From contig NZ_CP063657.1 of assembly GCF_015209745.1 (NCBI RefSeq), positions 372,001 to 436,000 of the forward strand: a stretch of DNA of 64,000 nucleotides, given 5' to 3'. Origin of the DNA: Lysobacter avium. Its GTDB lineage: Bacteria; Pseudomonadota; Gammaproteobacteria; Xanthomonadales; Xanthomonadaceae. The notes beneath the pieces were generated by a model that saw only the letters and a list, made by a program, of their open reading frames with translations, had not been told where the DNA came from and ran no database searches. This document shows positions 35,190 through 44,095 of the stretch, piece by piece (the stretch's first letter is position 1; every line of letters begins with the position of its first letter). Position numbers and translations under genes: made by a program.

Positions 35190-35777
35190 GTGATCGATCC
35201 GGACGGTTATCGCCCCAATGTAGGCATCGTGCTGATGCATTCCGACGGACGCCTGTTCTGGGCGCGGCGGGTGCATAGGGATGGCTGGCAGTTCCCGCAG
35301 GGCGGGATGAACACCGACGAGACGCCGGTGGAGGCGATGTATCGCGAGCTGCGCGAAGAGACCGGCCTGCAACCCGACCACGTCGAAGTGCTGGGCGCCA
35401 CGCCCGGTTGGCTGCGCTATCGCCTCCCGCAGCGCTCCATCCGTCGCAACGATCGCCTGGTGTGCATCGGCCAGAAGCAGGTGTGGTTCCTGCTCCGGCT
35501 GACGGGCAAGGAGTCCGACCTGCAGCTGGACGTCACTGAGAAGCCGGAGTTCGACCACTGGCGTTGGGTCGACTTCTGGTACCCGCTGGAGCATGTGGTG
35601 ACGTTCAAACGCCACGTCTATGCCAGTGCACTGCAGCACCTCGCCCCGTTCGCGCGCCACGTCGCCGGTGATCAGGCAGTACCGCCAGCCGGGCCGGTCC
35701 TGGCAGGGTGGTCGCGCCATCGCAGCAGGCCCCGTCCCACGCGACAGCACCCGGCGCAGGGCGGCAAGGGCGGCTGA
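35190..35777 (+). CDS. rppH: RNA pyrophosphohydrolase
   Basis: Nudix enzyme that removes pyrophosphate from 5'-triphosphorylated RNA and so starts mRNA decay. It is 195 residues long. The start [15 protein letters not shown] (GTG codon, CGGAG about 8 bases upstream) is typical of RppH. The Nudix box runs from GGMNTDETP through REEETGL-like RELREETGL (about residues 38-60), and [11 protein letters not shown] follows, all as in E. coli RppH. The C-terminal 35 residues are a basic Pro/Arg-rich tail beyond the catalytic domain. The gene is divergent from tRNA-Met. Confidence 0.94.
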   Translation: MIDPDGYRPNVGIVLMHSDGRLFWARRVHRDGWQFPQGGMNTDETPVEAMYRELREETGLQPDHVEVLGATPGWLRYRLPQRSIRRNDRLVCIGQKQVWFLLRLTGKESDLQLDVTEKPEFDHWRWVDFWYPLEHVVTFKRHVYASALQHLAPFARHVAGDQAVPPAGPVLAGWSRHRSRPRPTRQHPAQGGKGG

Positions 35778-35812
35778 AACGCGCTCCAGACTGAACCCGA
35801 ACCCGCAGCTGA

Positions 35813-35841
35813 TTGACAATCATTCGCATCTGTAGTGTGAT
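35813..35841 (+). promoter_or_regulatory. bfd promoter with Fur-box-like sequence
   Basis: A perfect -35 TTGACA (35813-35818) is followed after 17 bases by TGTGAT (35836-35841, 4 of 6 matches to the -10 consensus). The stretch ATTGACAATCATTCGCATC overlapping the -35 partly matches the Fur consensus (GATAATGATAATCATTATC), with GACAATCATT in the right register. bfd genes are typically induced on iron starvation through Fur. Confidence 0.55.
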
Positions 35842-35883
35842 TGCGATCGTAGCCGATCCGGCTGCCAACCCGGTCCAGTCAAC

Positions 35884-36087
35884 GTGTACGTCTGTATCTG
35901 CAACGGCATCACCGATCACGAAATCCGCCAGGCCGCCGAGGCGGGCTGCGACTCCATGGCCGAACTCACCATGCGCACGGGCGCCGGTTCGTGCTGCGGC
36001 AGTTGCGTGGACATGGCCAGTGAGATTCTGGACGAGACCCGCGCCGCGCGTGCGCTGCCACTGCCGGTGCTTCGACAAGCCGCCTGA
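35884..36087 (+). CDS. bfd: Bacterioferritin-associated ferredoxin
   Basis: A 67-residue [2Fe-2S] protein that reduces and releases iron stored in bacterioferritin. The four cluster cysteines fit the Bfd pattern C4-x-C6 ... C38-x2-C41, with the family stretch T-G-A-G-S-C-C-G-S-C. The start codon is GTG. It is followed by bfr after about 130 bases on the same strand, the standard partner gene. A Fur-like site overlaps its promoter. Confidence 0.94.
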   Translation: MYVCICNGITDHEIRQAAEAGCDSMAELTMRTGAGSCCGSCVDMASEILDETRAARALPLPVLRQAA

Positions 36088-36215
36088 GAACCTTCGCCGC
36101 TGATCCTGCAGGCGACAATGGTTCGCGCTTGCAGCTGCACCCGATTCGCATTCCGCCGATCCATGGCATGACCGTTTAGAGTGGTGAGATCCCCACGCAA
36201 AAACGGAGCATTGCC

Positions 36216-36686
36216 ATGAAGGGCGACGCCAAGGTCATCGAGTCCCTCAACAAGGCGCTCTACAACGAGCTGACCGCGATCAACCAGTATTTCCTGCACG
36301 CCAAGATGCTGAAGAACTGGGGCCTGAAGGAACTGGCCGACCACGAGTACGAGGAATCCATCGACGAGATGAAGCACGCCGACCAGCTGGCGGAGCGGAT
36401 CCTGTTCCTCGATGGGCTGCCGAACTTCCAGGCGCTGGGCAAGCTGCGCATCGGTGAGAACCCGCGAGAGGTGTTCAACTGCGACCTGGCGCTCGAGATG
36501 GACGGACTGCCGCTGCTGCGCGACGCGATTGCCCACTGCGAAAGTGTCAGCGACTACGTCAGCCGCGAGCTGTTTGTCTCGATCCTGGAGTCCGAGGAAG
36601 AGCACGTCGACTGGATCGAAACCCAACTCGGCCTGATGGACCGCCTGGGCGACCAGAACTACCTGCTGACCCGTACCCAGAAGTAA
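36216..36686 (+). CDS. bfr: Bacterioferritin
   Basis: A 156-residue four-helix iron-storage subunit that assembles into a 24-mer with heme between dimers. The heme ligand Met52 is present. Ferroxidase-centre residues E18, E51, H54, E94, E127 and H130 are all in place ([29 protein letters not shown]), so this is the active, heme-binding type. The gene follows bfd, which mobilises its iron. Confidence 0.96.
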   Translation: MKGDAKVIESLNKALYNELTAINQYFLHAKMLKNWGLKELADHEYEESIDEMKHADQLAERILFLDGLPNFQALGKLRIGENPREVFNCDLALEMDGLPLLRDAIAHCESVSDYVSRELFVSILESEEEHVDWIETQLGLMDRLGDQNYLLTRTQK

Positions 36687-36704
36687 CCCGGATTGAAGTA
36701 ACCC

Positions 36705-37295
36705 TCAACGCTGTGGGGTCGCGGCGGCGGATCGGCGACGGCGGAAGATCATGCGCCAGACCCACCACAGCACGAGGGCCAGCACGATACTGGTCGCCAC
36801 GACCAGCCCGAAGGCCACCCACGGGTAGCTGAACACCAGTGCCAGCCCGCCTACGGTGGCGACATCCTCGGTGAGGCTGGCCGTCCAGTTGGTCACCGGC
36901 TCGGGCGAGGTATTGAGCACCGCCCGCGAGCCGGATTTGAGCGCGTGGCTGGCAAACGCGACGCCGGCACCGGTGGCCAGTGCGCCCGCCCCGAGGCTGC
37001 CGTCGGGTGACATCGCCGCCGCGGCCAGGAACGCACCCGCGGGAATGCGCAGCACCGTGTGCAGCAGGTCCGACAGTGAATCCACCCCGGGGATCTTGTC
37101 GGTGAGGAATTCCGCTGCCGCCAACACGCCCGAGATCCCCATCACCCAGGGCGATGCGGTGACTTCCAGGGCCTGGGGCAGGTCCAGCCAGCCGAAGAAT
37201 CCGGCCAGCCCGATCCCGAACACCGTCATGTAGACGCGAACGCCGGCCAACCAGGCGAGAACTACGCCAATTGCGAACAGGTGCGCATCAGACAT
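36705..37295 (-). CDS. DUF4126 family membrane protein
   Basis: A 196-residue integral membrane protein with about five hydrophobic segments. The family features are the N-terminal G-x-R-V-Y helix (AWLAGVRVYMTVFGIGLAG, in two parts), A-E-F-L-T-D-K-I-P-G-V-D and a Gly/Ala-rich middle helix with SHALKSGSRAVLNTSPEP. A basic Arg-rich C-terminus follows the last helix. Function unknown. It converges on bfr and is divergent from the coiled-coil protein gene to the right. Confidence 0.82.
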   Translation of the reverse strand: MSDAHLFAIGVVLAWLAGVRVYMTVFGIGLAGFFGWLDLPQALEVTASPWVMGISGVLAAAEFLTDKIPGVDSLSDLLHTVLRIPAGAFLAAAAMSPDGSLGAGALATGAGVAFASHALKSGSRAVLNTSPEPVTNWTASLTEDVATVGGLALVFSYPWVAFGLVVATSIVLALVLWWVWRMIFRRRRSAAATPQR

Positions 37296-37325
37296 CGGGC
37301 AACCTCGCTAGAATCGGGGCCGGGT

Positions 37326-38060
37326 ATGGGGAAAACAGAAACCACACGTTATGTGATCGTGCCGCATCGGCGCGGTCGCCGCACGATGTTGCTGTCGGCG
37401 CTCGTCGCCGGCTGGCTGGGATCACTGCTGCTTGTCTGGGCGGCGACCAGTCTGCATGCGGCGCCGCAGCTGCCGGGCCTGAAGACCGCCGCGGCCACGG
37501 CGCAAACCGAGCTGGCCGCGGCCAGGGCCAGCCTGCACGAACTGAGCCAGCGCGCGGCGACGCTGGAGCGCTCCGACCAGATCAGCCGCGTCGCCAACCA
37601 GGAGCTGCAGGAAGAAATGTCCCAGCGCGAGGAAGAAATCAGCGGCCTGCGCGCCAACCTGGCCTTCTATGAGCGCGTCGCCGGGCCGGCCGCCAAGCAG
37701 CGCAAGGGGCTGACTGTGCATTCGCTGGAGTTCAAACCCGAACGCGCCGGCACGTGGCGCTATCAGGCGGTGCTGACCCAGAACCTGGCCCAGGGCGCGA
37801 TCAGCAGCGGCAAGCTGCGCTTCGCCATCGAGGGGGTACGCGACGGCAAGTTGGCCACTGTCGGTTGGACCGATCTCCACCAGAGCAGCGCCGCGCCGCC
37901 GCAGGACTACGCGTTCCGCTACTTCCAGCAGCTCGAAGGCAGCGTCATGTTGCCTCCCGGGTTCACGCCGCAACGGGTGCGCGTCGCATTGCGCGGCGGC
38001 AGTGCCAACGTCGACCAGGCGCTGGCGTGGACCCAATCACCGCAACATGGAGAGACCTGA
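37326..38060 (+). CDS. Membrane-anchored coiled-coil protein (DUF6776-like), first copy
   Basis: A 244-residue protein: short basic cytoplasmic start, one transmembrane helix (about 21-42), a coiled-coil of about 70 residues (45-115) and a C-terminal beta-rich domain (about 125-235). The segment TLERSDQISRVANQEL, then QREEEISGLRANLAFYER and GLTVHSLEF, is strongly similar to the protein encoded 500 bases downstream, so these are paralogues. The family resembles what I recall as DUF6776 of Xanthomonadaceae. A bactofilin gene follows after one base, so they are one operon. The role may be to anchor or position the bactofilin at the envelope; that is inference. Confidence 0.78.
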   Translation: MGKTETTRYVIVPHRRGRRTMLLSALVAGWLGSLLLVWAATSLHAAPQLPGLKTAAATAQTELAAARASLHELSQRAATLERSDQISRVANQELQEEMSQREEEISGLRANLAFYERVAGPAAKQRKGLTVHSLEFKPERAGTWRYQAVLTQNLAQGAISSGKLRFAIEGVRDGKLATVGWTDLHQSSAAPPQDYAFRYFQQLEGSVMLPPGFTPQRVRVALRGGSANVDQALAWTQSPQHGET

Positions 38061-38061
38061 C

Positions 38062-38496
38062 ATGCTCAAGAAGAAGGCGAGTGTTCCCGCCAGCCAGATC
38101 GATACGCTCATCGGTGCCCAGGTGGTGATCCGGGGGGATTTCCACTTCAGCGGCGGTCTCTACGTGGAGGGGCGAGTCATCGGCAAGCTGATTGCCGACG
38201 ACGGTGAGAAAGCGGTCCTCACCCTGGCCGACAACGGCATCGTGGAGGGCGAAGTGCGCGCGCCGGTGATGGTGATCAACGGCACGGTCAACGGCAACGT
38301 GTACGCCACCGAGCGCATCGAGTTGGGTTCCAGGGCGCGCGTCGACGGCAATGTGCACTACAAGGTGGTGCAGATGGCGGCGGGCTCGGTGTTGACCGGT
38401 CGGCTGTTGCATGTGGATTCCGAGCACGCCTACGCCGGTGTGGAAGAGATGGCCGAAGCTGAAGGGATGCCCCGCCTGGCGACCGTGAACGGCTGA
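38062..38496 (+). CDS. Bactofilin (polymer-forming cytoskeletal protein)
   Basis: A 144-residue bactofilin (DUF583): beta-helical core of about 15-115 with Gly-rich six-residue repeats (V-I-R-G-D-F-x-F-S-G, G-L-Y-V-E-G-R-V-I-G, G-x-V-x-G-N-V-Y-A-T-E-R-I-E-L, D-G-N-V-H-Y), flanked by short disordered termini. Bactofilins polymerise without nucleotides and organise cell-wall synthesis, stalks or chromosome segregation. GGAGAG lies 7 bases before the ATG, inside the end of the preceding gene. It is sandwiched between two paralogous membrane coiled-coil proteins, the most likely interaction partners. Confidence 0.92.
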   Translation: MLKKKASVPASQIDTLIGAQVVIRGDFHFSGGLYVEGRVIGKLIADDGEKAVLTLADNGIVEGEVRAPVMVINGTVNGNVYATERIELGSRARVDGNVHYKVVQMAAGSVLTGRLLHVDSEHAYAGVEEMAEAEGMPRLATVNG

Positions 38497-38564
38497 CGCT
38501 CAAGCAACACCGGGGTAGGCTGGCCGCAGACGCCCAGCCGGGGCGGAGCGACCGATACCCCGCC

Positions 38565-39473
38565 ATGAACCCATCCGAACCGCCTTCGGAACCCAGTCCC
38601 ACCGAACCTGCAGACTCGTCGACTCTCGCGCCGGCGGACACTCCTACGGAGTCGCCCGAGGCCGCGCGCGAGCGGGATGGGCACGATTCGAGCGGACGCG
38701 ACCCCAACGTGCATGACTCCACCGCGCACGGCCCGGCGCCGGAGCACAGGCCGCCGTCAGCCGGGTTGTCTGCGCCACCGGCGGCCATGCTCTGGGGCGT
38801 GCTTGCCATCGCGGTGCTGTTCGGCGGCTGGGGACTCTGGCGCGCGCTTGGGGGGGGTGGTGATGTGCATGCGCGGCTGAGCGCCAGCGAGCAGAGCAAC
38901 CAACAGTTGCAAGCCCGCCTGGACGAGATGCAACAGAATGTCGCCACCCTGACCCGCTCCGACCAGATCAGCCGGGACGCCAATCGCGACCTGCAGGGCG
39001 CGCTGGCCGAGCGCGAAGAGGAAATCGCCGGCCTCCGCGCCGACGTCGCCTTCTACGAACGTCTGGTCGGCGCGACCTCGCAGCGCCGCGGCCTGACCGT
39101 GCATGCCTTGCGGATGTCGCCGCAGAACGGCAACGCGTGGGAGTTCCAGACCACCCTGACCCAGAACCTCAACCGTGGTGCGGTCAGCAGCGGCCGGCTC
39201 AGCCTGGTCATCGAAGGCACCCTGGACGGCAAGCGCGAGGAACTGGTCTGGAGCGAGCTGCGCCAGGGGGATGAGGCAGGGGGTACCCCGTTCTCGTTCA
39301 AGTACTTCCAGCAGATCAAGGGCGACGTGTTCCTGCCCGACGGGTTCGCGCCGGTACGGGTGACGGTCAAGCTGCAACCGCGGTCGGGCTCGCCGATCAG
39401 CGAGTCCTTCAACTGGTCGGAGGTCATCGGCAACGGCCCGCAGGGCGGTGTCCCGCCCGCCGAAGCTGACTGA
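38565..39473 (+). CDS. Membrane-anchored coiled-coil protein (DUF6776-like), second copy
   Basis: A 302-residue paralogue of the protein encoded upstream of the bactofilin. It has an extra N-terminal cytoplasmic region of about 70 residues rich in Pro/Ser/Glu, then a transmembrane helix (about 73-95), a coiled-coil (100-160) and the same C-terminal domain (165-285). Shared blocks are [55 protein letters not shown] and IEGTLDGK. Domain order is identical to the first copy, with different N-terminal tails, as expected after duplication. Function unknown; see the bactofilin. Confidence 0.78.
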   Translation: MNPSEPPSEPSPTEPADSSTLAPADTPTESPEAARERDGHDSSGRDPNVHDSTAHGPAPEHRPPSAGLSAPPAAMLWGVLAIAVLFGGWGLWRALGGGGDVHARLSASEQSNQQLQARLDEMQQNVATLTRSDQISRDANRDLQGALAEREEEIAGLRADVAFYERLVGATSQRRGLTVHALRMSPQNGNAWEFQTTLTQNLNRGAVSSGRLSLVIEGTLDGKREELVWSELRQGDEAGGTPFSFKYFQQIKGDVFLPDGFAPVRVTVKLQPRSGSPISESFNWSEVIGNGPQGGVPPAEAD

Positions 39474-39532
39474 AGCGCGCGCAAGGTCGCGGCGAGCTTG
39501 AATGCCTGCTGGTAACCCCCCATCCTGAGTGG

Positions 39533-39922
39533 ATGGACAGTCAGTTTATTCCGATGCCCGGCCTCGACAGCGCCCCGGGATACCAGTCGCTCGACAACGC
39601 GTTGCAGTTCACCTCCGCCGCCGCCGCGAAAGCGGCCGAGCTGGTGGCCGAGGAGGGCAACCCCGCGCTCAAGCTGCGTGTGTTCATCCAGGGCGGCGGT
39701 TGCTCGGGCTTCCAGTACGGTTTCGAGTTTGACGAAGAACAGGCCGAGGACGACCTCGCGGTGAAAACCGATGCCGCCACCCTGCTGGTGGACCCGCTGA
39801 GCCTGCAATACCTGATGGGCGCGGTGGTCGATTACACCGAAAGCCTGCACGGCGCGCAGTTCGTGATCCGTAATCCGAACGCGAAGACCACCTGTGGCTG
39901 CGGTTCCTCCTTCGCCGCGTGA
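39533..39922 (+). CDS. erpA: Iron-sulfur cluster insertion protein ErpA
   Basis: A-type carrier that delivers Fe-S clusters to apo-enzymes, essential in many proteobacteria for isoprenoid synthesis. The 129 residues include the three cluster cysteines in [10 protein letters not shown] and the C-terminal T-C-G-C-G-S-S-F. The [19 protein letters not shown] block is typical of ErpA rather than IscA. Its TGA overlaps the nudC start (GTGA). Confidence 0.94.
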   Translation: MDSQFIPMPGLDSAPGYQSLDNALQFTSAAAAKAAELVAEEGNPALKLRVFIQGGGCSGFQYGFEFDEEQAEDDLAVKTDAATLLVDPLSLQYLMGAVVDYTESLHGAQFVIRNPNAKTTCGCGSSFAA

Positions 39923-40929
39923 CGGGTGACGGGGCGCCGTTCGCATTCGTTGAGACCGGCGCATTTGCCGGGATAGACGCCGCGTTCCGTCGCGGCGACA
40001 GCACGCTTTTGCCGCATGCCGACCAGCCCGAGTGCCACGGGGCGCTGGACCGTGCCGATCGCCTTCGTGGCGATCCGAGGGCACTGGCCGGGCTGTGGGC
40101 GAATGCCCGGGTGCTGCTGCTGGACGACGACGGCCGCGCGCTTGCAGAAGCGGATGGCAGCCTGTTCGCACCGACCGGGGCACAGATCAGCCAGGGACCC
40201 GGCGGCACCGGTGCGGCGATTTTCCTCGGCGTCGATGGCAGCGGGCGCGGCTGGTTCAGCCTCGACGCGAAGCTGGTGGCCCTGCACGCGCCCCGGCGCG
40301 TCGACCTGCGGACCGCGGCCGCTGAGTGGCCGGCGTTCGAGGCCGGCGTGTACGCGCAGGCACGCGCCCTGCAGCACTGGCGTGGCCGCTACCGCTACTG
40401 CAACGTCTGCGGCGGAGAGATCGGGTTCGAGCGCGGCGGCTGGCTCGGTCGCTGCCACCAGTGCGGCCAGGAGCATTACCCGCGCACCGACCCTGCAGTG
40501 ATTGTCGCGGTGACCGACGGTGAGCGCCTGTTGCTGGGTCGGCAGCCGGGATGGGCGCCGCGCCGGTATTCGGTGCTGGCGGGATTTGTCGAGCCCGGGG
40601 AGACCCTGGAGCAGACCGTCGCGCGCGAGGTCATGGAGGAATCCGGCGTGCGCGTGCGTGCGTGCCGCTACCTGGCCTCACAGCCGTGGCCGTTTCCCGG
40701 TCAGTTGATGCTCGGCTTCATTGCGCTGGCACATCCCGATGAGCCGCAGGTCGATGACGAGCTGGAAGACGCGCGCTGGTTCAGCGTGGACGAGGTGCGT
40801 GCCGCCACTGCCGGTGATGTCGACGACGGCAGCAGCCTGCGCCTGTCAGCCACCATCTCGATTTCGCGCTGGTTGACCAACTGCTGGCTGCAGACGATGG
40901 ACGCCAAGCGCACCAGCACGCCACGCTGA
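39919..40929 (+). CDS. nudC: NADH pyrophosphatase (NAD-RNA decapping hydrolase)
   Basis: A Nudix hydrolase of 336 residues that cleaves NADH and removes the NAD cap from RNA. It has an N-terminal domain, a four-cysteine zinc ribbon (CNVCGG and CHQCGQ, about 155-185), a Nudix box ([17 protein letters not shown] and M-E-E-S-G, about 214-236) and the NADH-specificity motif SQPWPFPGQ (about 254). The start is GTG overlapping the erpA stop by 4 bases, so the genes are coupled. The usual SQPWPFPxS has Gly-Gln at the end, a conservative variation. Confidence 0.92.
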   Translation: MTGDGAPFAFVETGAFAGIDAAFRRGDSTLLPHADQPECHGALDRADRLRGDPRALAGLWANARVLLLDDDGRALAEADGSLFAPTGAQISQGPGGTGAAIFLGVDGSGRGWFSLDAKLVALHAPRRVDLRTAAAEWPAFEAGVYAQARALQHWRGRYRYCNVCGGEIGFERGGWLGRCHQCGQEHYPRTDPAVIVAVTDGERLLLGRQPGWAPRRYSVLAGFVEPGETLEQTVAREVMEESGVRVRACRYLASQPWPFPGQLMLGFIALAHPDEPQVDDELEDARWFSVDEVRAATAGDVDDGSSLRLSATISISRWLTNCWLQTMDAKRTSTPR

Positions 40930-41068
40930 GTCTGGCCGGTCGCCGGCAGCGACTGCGGCGCGCGTCCGGCACCCGCAGTGCCGCTAGAATCGGGGAATGT
41001 GCGCAATCGAAGCGCCGCGCTATCGCGCGACCTGAACTGCGCGGCGTGAACCCGGAGGAACCCAGCCA

Positions 41069-41992
41069 ATGTCCATCACCCTGATCGCCACCATCGTGGC
41101 GCTCGTCCTGGGCCATCTGGCACCGTCGTTCGCGGCCACCGTCCGCAATTTCGGCTGGTACCGCGACCTGATCGCCTGGTGCAACGGTCGCTTTGGCGAG
41201 GACGGATTCTGGCGGGGTCGCTGGGGCGTCGTGCTGATCCTACTGCCACCGGTGCTGGTCATCGGCGTGTTGCAGGCGTCGGTGGATGGCGGGCTGTGGG
41301 GGATTGCCGGGCTGTTGTTCGGTACCGCGGTGCTGTTCCTGTCCTGGGGGCCGCGTGATCTGGACCGCGATGTCGATGCGATCCTGGACGCTCCCGACCG
41401 CCCCAGCAGGCGCGAGCGCATCGCGCAGATGGTCGCCGAGGCGCAGACCCCCGGTGGCGGCTCCGGCCTGGTGGAAGCGGTGTTCCGCAACGCCCTGCGA
41501 CGCTGGTTCGGGGTGCTGTTCTGGTTCCTGGTGCTCGGCCCCGTGGGCGCGATCACCTATCGCCTGAGTGTGCTGGCCGCGGTCGGCCCCATCGCCGGCG
41601 AGGTGCCGTCCACCACCCGCGAGGGCGCGCGCATCTGGCTGGCGGTTCTGGAGTGGCCGGTGGCGCAGTTGATGACCCTGTCACTCGCGCTGGTGGGCAA
41701 CTTCGATAGCGTGCTGAGCGCGTGGCGCAACGCCGAGGGTGCGTCCTTGCGGCTCAGCAGCCGCTTCCTTGGCGCCGCGGCGCGGGCCAGCGTCAACAGC
41801 GAACTGAGCGAGCAGGGCGATGTCTGGGTATCGGATGAGGAAGACACCGAGAGCGGGATCGTTGCGCCTGCAGTCGGCATTGCGCCCCCGGACCTCCCCG
41901 AGCTGCGCGATGCCATGAGCCTGGTCTGGCGCAGCCTGCTGGCGTGGCTGGCGGTGCTGGCGCTGTTCGTGATTGCCGGGTTCGTCAGCTGA
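41069..41992 (+). CDS. ampE: AmpE-like inner-membrane protein
   Basis: A 307-residue membrane protein with about four or five hydrophobic segments (2-20, 50-80, 150-175, 195-215, 285-305). It has the AmpE landmarks: a fourth-helix FWFLVLGPVGAITYRL and a cytoplasmic middle region. AmpE is a predicted sensory partner of AmpD in beta-lactamase/cell-wall recycling regulation, but no ampD gene is adjacent here. CGGAGGAA precedes the ATG. Confidence 0.82.
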   Translation: MSITLIATIVALVLGHLAPSFAATVRNFGWYRDLIAWCNGRFGEDGFWRGRWGVVLILLPPVLVIGVLQASVDGGLWGIAGLLFGTAVLFLSWGPRDLDRDVDAILDAPDRPSRRERIAQMVAEAQTPGGGSGLVEAVFRNALRRWFGVLFWFLVLGPVGAITYRLSVLAAVGPIAGEVPSTTREGARIWLAVLEWPVAQLMTLSLALVGNFDSVLSAWRNAEGASLRLSSRFLGAAARASVNSELSEQGDVWVSDEEDTESGIVAPAVGIAPPDLPELRDAMSLVWRSLLAWLAVLALFVIAGFVS

Positions 41993-42013
41993 CCTAACGA
42001 GGTCAGACCGCGC

Positions 42014-43990
42014 TCAGGCGTGATCCCCGCGCAGTTCGCGCACCTTCGCCTCCAGCATCCCGGCATCCACCTGCGCGCCGTCCATCGGCGCCGCGGCAAC
42101 CACTTCGACCCGCGCGCGGAAGCCACGCGGGGCGCGCATCCGCCCCAGCCGTCCCGCTTCTGCGCGAGCGCTGCGCCGGCTCCACATGCTGGTCCACATG
42201 CCGCGCAGCGCCATCGGGATCACCGGGACGGGGCGGCGTTCCAGGACTTTCTCGACCCCCGCCTTGAAGGTGGCGATTTCCCCGTCCCGGGTCAGCGAGC
42301 CTTCGGGGAAGATGCAGACGATCTCGCCCTCGGCCAGCGCCGCGTCGATATCGTCGAACGCACGCTGCATCAGCTCCGGATTCTCGCGCGCACCGGCAAT
42401 CGGGATCGCCTTGGCGGTGCGGAAGAACCAGTGCATCACCGGCACGTGGAAGATCCGGTAATACATGACGAAGCGCACGGGCCGCGGGATGCAGGCGGCC
42501 AGGATCAGCGCGTCCATGTAGCTGACGTGGTTGCAGACCACCAGCGCTGCGCCCTCGTCGGGAATGCGGTCGATGCCGCTGGGCCGCAGCCGGTACAGCG
42601 TGCGCACCAGCATCCAGCTCAGGAAGCGCATCAGGAATTCGGGAACGATGGTGAAGATCCACAGCGCCACCGCCGCGTTGGCGATGGCCAGTGCCAGGAA
42701 CACCTGCGGGACGTCGAGCTCGGGCATCGGCACGCGCACGCCAGCCACCTCGAAGGACGGCAGTTGCAGCGTGAGTCCGAGCACCGCGGCCAGCACGATG
42801 AAGCCCGAGTTCTGGATGTTCAGCCCGGCGAACACGCGCGACATCTCGGACTTGGGCGTACGGCTCTGGATCAGCGCAAACAGCGGCACCACGAAGAACC
42901 CGGTGAACAGGCCGATGCCGAGCAGGTCGATGGTGGTCCGCCAGCCGCCCGGTTGCTGCAGGAAGCCCATTACGTCGAGGCCGGTCAAGCCCGCCGCGTC
43001 GGGCCGCGAGAGCGACAGATCGAGCAGGAACGCGGTCATGCCGAACGCGCCCAAGGGCACCAGCCCGATTTCCACCGTGCGCGCCGACAGCTTCTCGCAC
43101 AGCAAGGAGCCCACGCCGGTGCCAACCGAGAACATCGCCAGCGCGAAGATGTAAAGCGTCGCCGAACCGCCCAGGTTGACCTCCGCGTAGGTGGGCAGCT
43201 GCGAGGTCAGCACGGTGCCGACGAACCAGAACCACGACACGCCGAGCACCGCGTTGCGCACCGCCAGTTGCTTCTTGGCCAGGCGCAACACGGCAAAGGA
43301 TTCGGGAATAGGGTTCCAGTTGATCTTCAACTCGGGCGCACCCGCGCTCGCCGGCGGAATGGCCCGGCTGACCAGATGCCCCGTGACGGCCAGCGCAATC
43401 ACCAGCGCGCCGGCGACCCACGGTCCGTTGTCGCCGGCGGCGTTGAACACCATGCCGCCGATGATCATCCCGACCAGGATCGAGATCGAGGTGCCCATCT
43501 CGACCAGCCCGTTGCCGCCGGTCAGCTCGCGCGGGTGCAGCACGGTCGGCAGGATGGAGTACTTCACCGGGCCGAACAGCGTCGACTGCAGGCCGGTGCC
43601 GAACAGGGCAACCAGCAGAACGGTCAGGTTCTGGGTCATGAAGCCAACCGCGGCCAGCGACATGATGGCGATCTCCATCGCCGTGGTGATCCGGATCAGC
43701 CTGGACTTTTCGACCTTCTCCGCGATCTGCCCCGCGAGCGCGGAGAACAGGAAATACGGCAGGATGAACAGCGCCGGCGCCAGGTTGGTGTAGAGCGTCT
43801 TGTCGGCGCTGCTCACCCCCAGCCAGAACAGCATGCCGATGATAGCTTGCCGGTAGACGTTGTCGTTGAACGCGCCCAGCGCCTGGGTCAGGAAAAACGG
43901 CAGGAAGCGGCGCTGGCGCAGCAGTGCGTATTGGCTGTGCGAGCTGCCCGGTGGCGGCGTCCCGTCTGCCGGCGGCGTTCCGTCTGCCAT
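42014..43990 (-). CDS. LplT-type MFS permease fused to a PlsC-type acyltransferase
   Basis: A 658-residue fusion. The N-terminal ~400 residues are a major-facilitator lysophospholipid flippase-like domain of about 12 helices (FFLTQALGAFNDNVYRQAI near residue 32 is diagnostic of LplT). The C-terminal ~200 residues are a PlsC/Aas acyltransferase with the HxxxxD box (NHVSYMD) and FPEGSLTRDG. It lacks the acyl-ACP synthetase domain that completes the triple fusion of the Aas/LplT proteins I know. It should re-import lysophospholipids and re-acylate them, using acyl-ACP or acyl-CoA made elsewhere. GGGGAA lies 5 bases upstream of the ATG. It is 105 bases downstream of purD on the same strand. Confidence 0.87.
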   Translation of the reverse strand: MADGTPPADGTPPPGSSHSQYALLRQRRFLPFFLTQALGAFNDNVYRQAIIGMLFWLGVSSADKTLYTNLAPALFILPYFLFSALAGQIAEKVEKSRLIRITTAMEIAIMSLAAVGFMTQNLTVLLVALFGTGLQSTLFGPVKYSILPTVLHPRELTGGNGLVEMGTSISILVGMIIGGMVFNAAGDNGPWVAGALVIALAVTGHLVSRAIPPASAGAPELKINWNPIPESFAVLRLAKKQLAVRNAVLGVSWFWFVGTVLTSQLPTYAEVNLGGSATLYIFALAMFSVGTGVGSLLCEKLSARTVEIGLVPLGAFGMTAFLLDLSLSRPDAAGLTGLDVMGFLQQPGGWRTTIDLLGIGLFTGFFVVPLFALIQSRTPKSEMSRVFAGLNIQNSGFIVLAAVLGLTLQLPSFEVAGVRVPMPELDVPQVFLALAIANAAVALWIFTIVPEFLMRFLSWMLVRTLYRLRPSGIDRIPDEGAALVVCNHVSYMDALILAACIPRPVRFVMYYRIFHVPVMHWFFRTAKAIPIAGARENPELMQRAFDDIDAALAEGEIVCIFPEGSLTRDGEIATFKAGVEKVLERRPVPVIPMALRGMWTSMWSRRSARAEAGRLGRMRAPRGFRARVEVVAAAPMDGAQVDAGMLEAKVRELRGDHA

Positions 43991-44095
43991 GGAATTCCCC
44001 GAAATAATGCCGGCGAGACTAGCAGACCGGTTGCGTGCAGCGGTGCGCGAGCGACTCATTCCCGCCCGCTGGTCCACTCCGATCGCGAGCTGATG

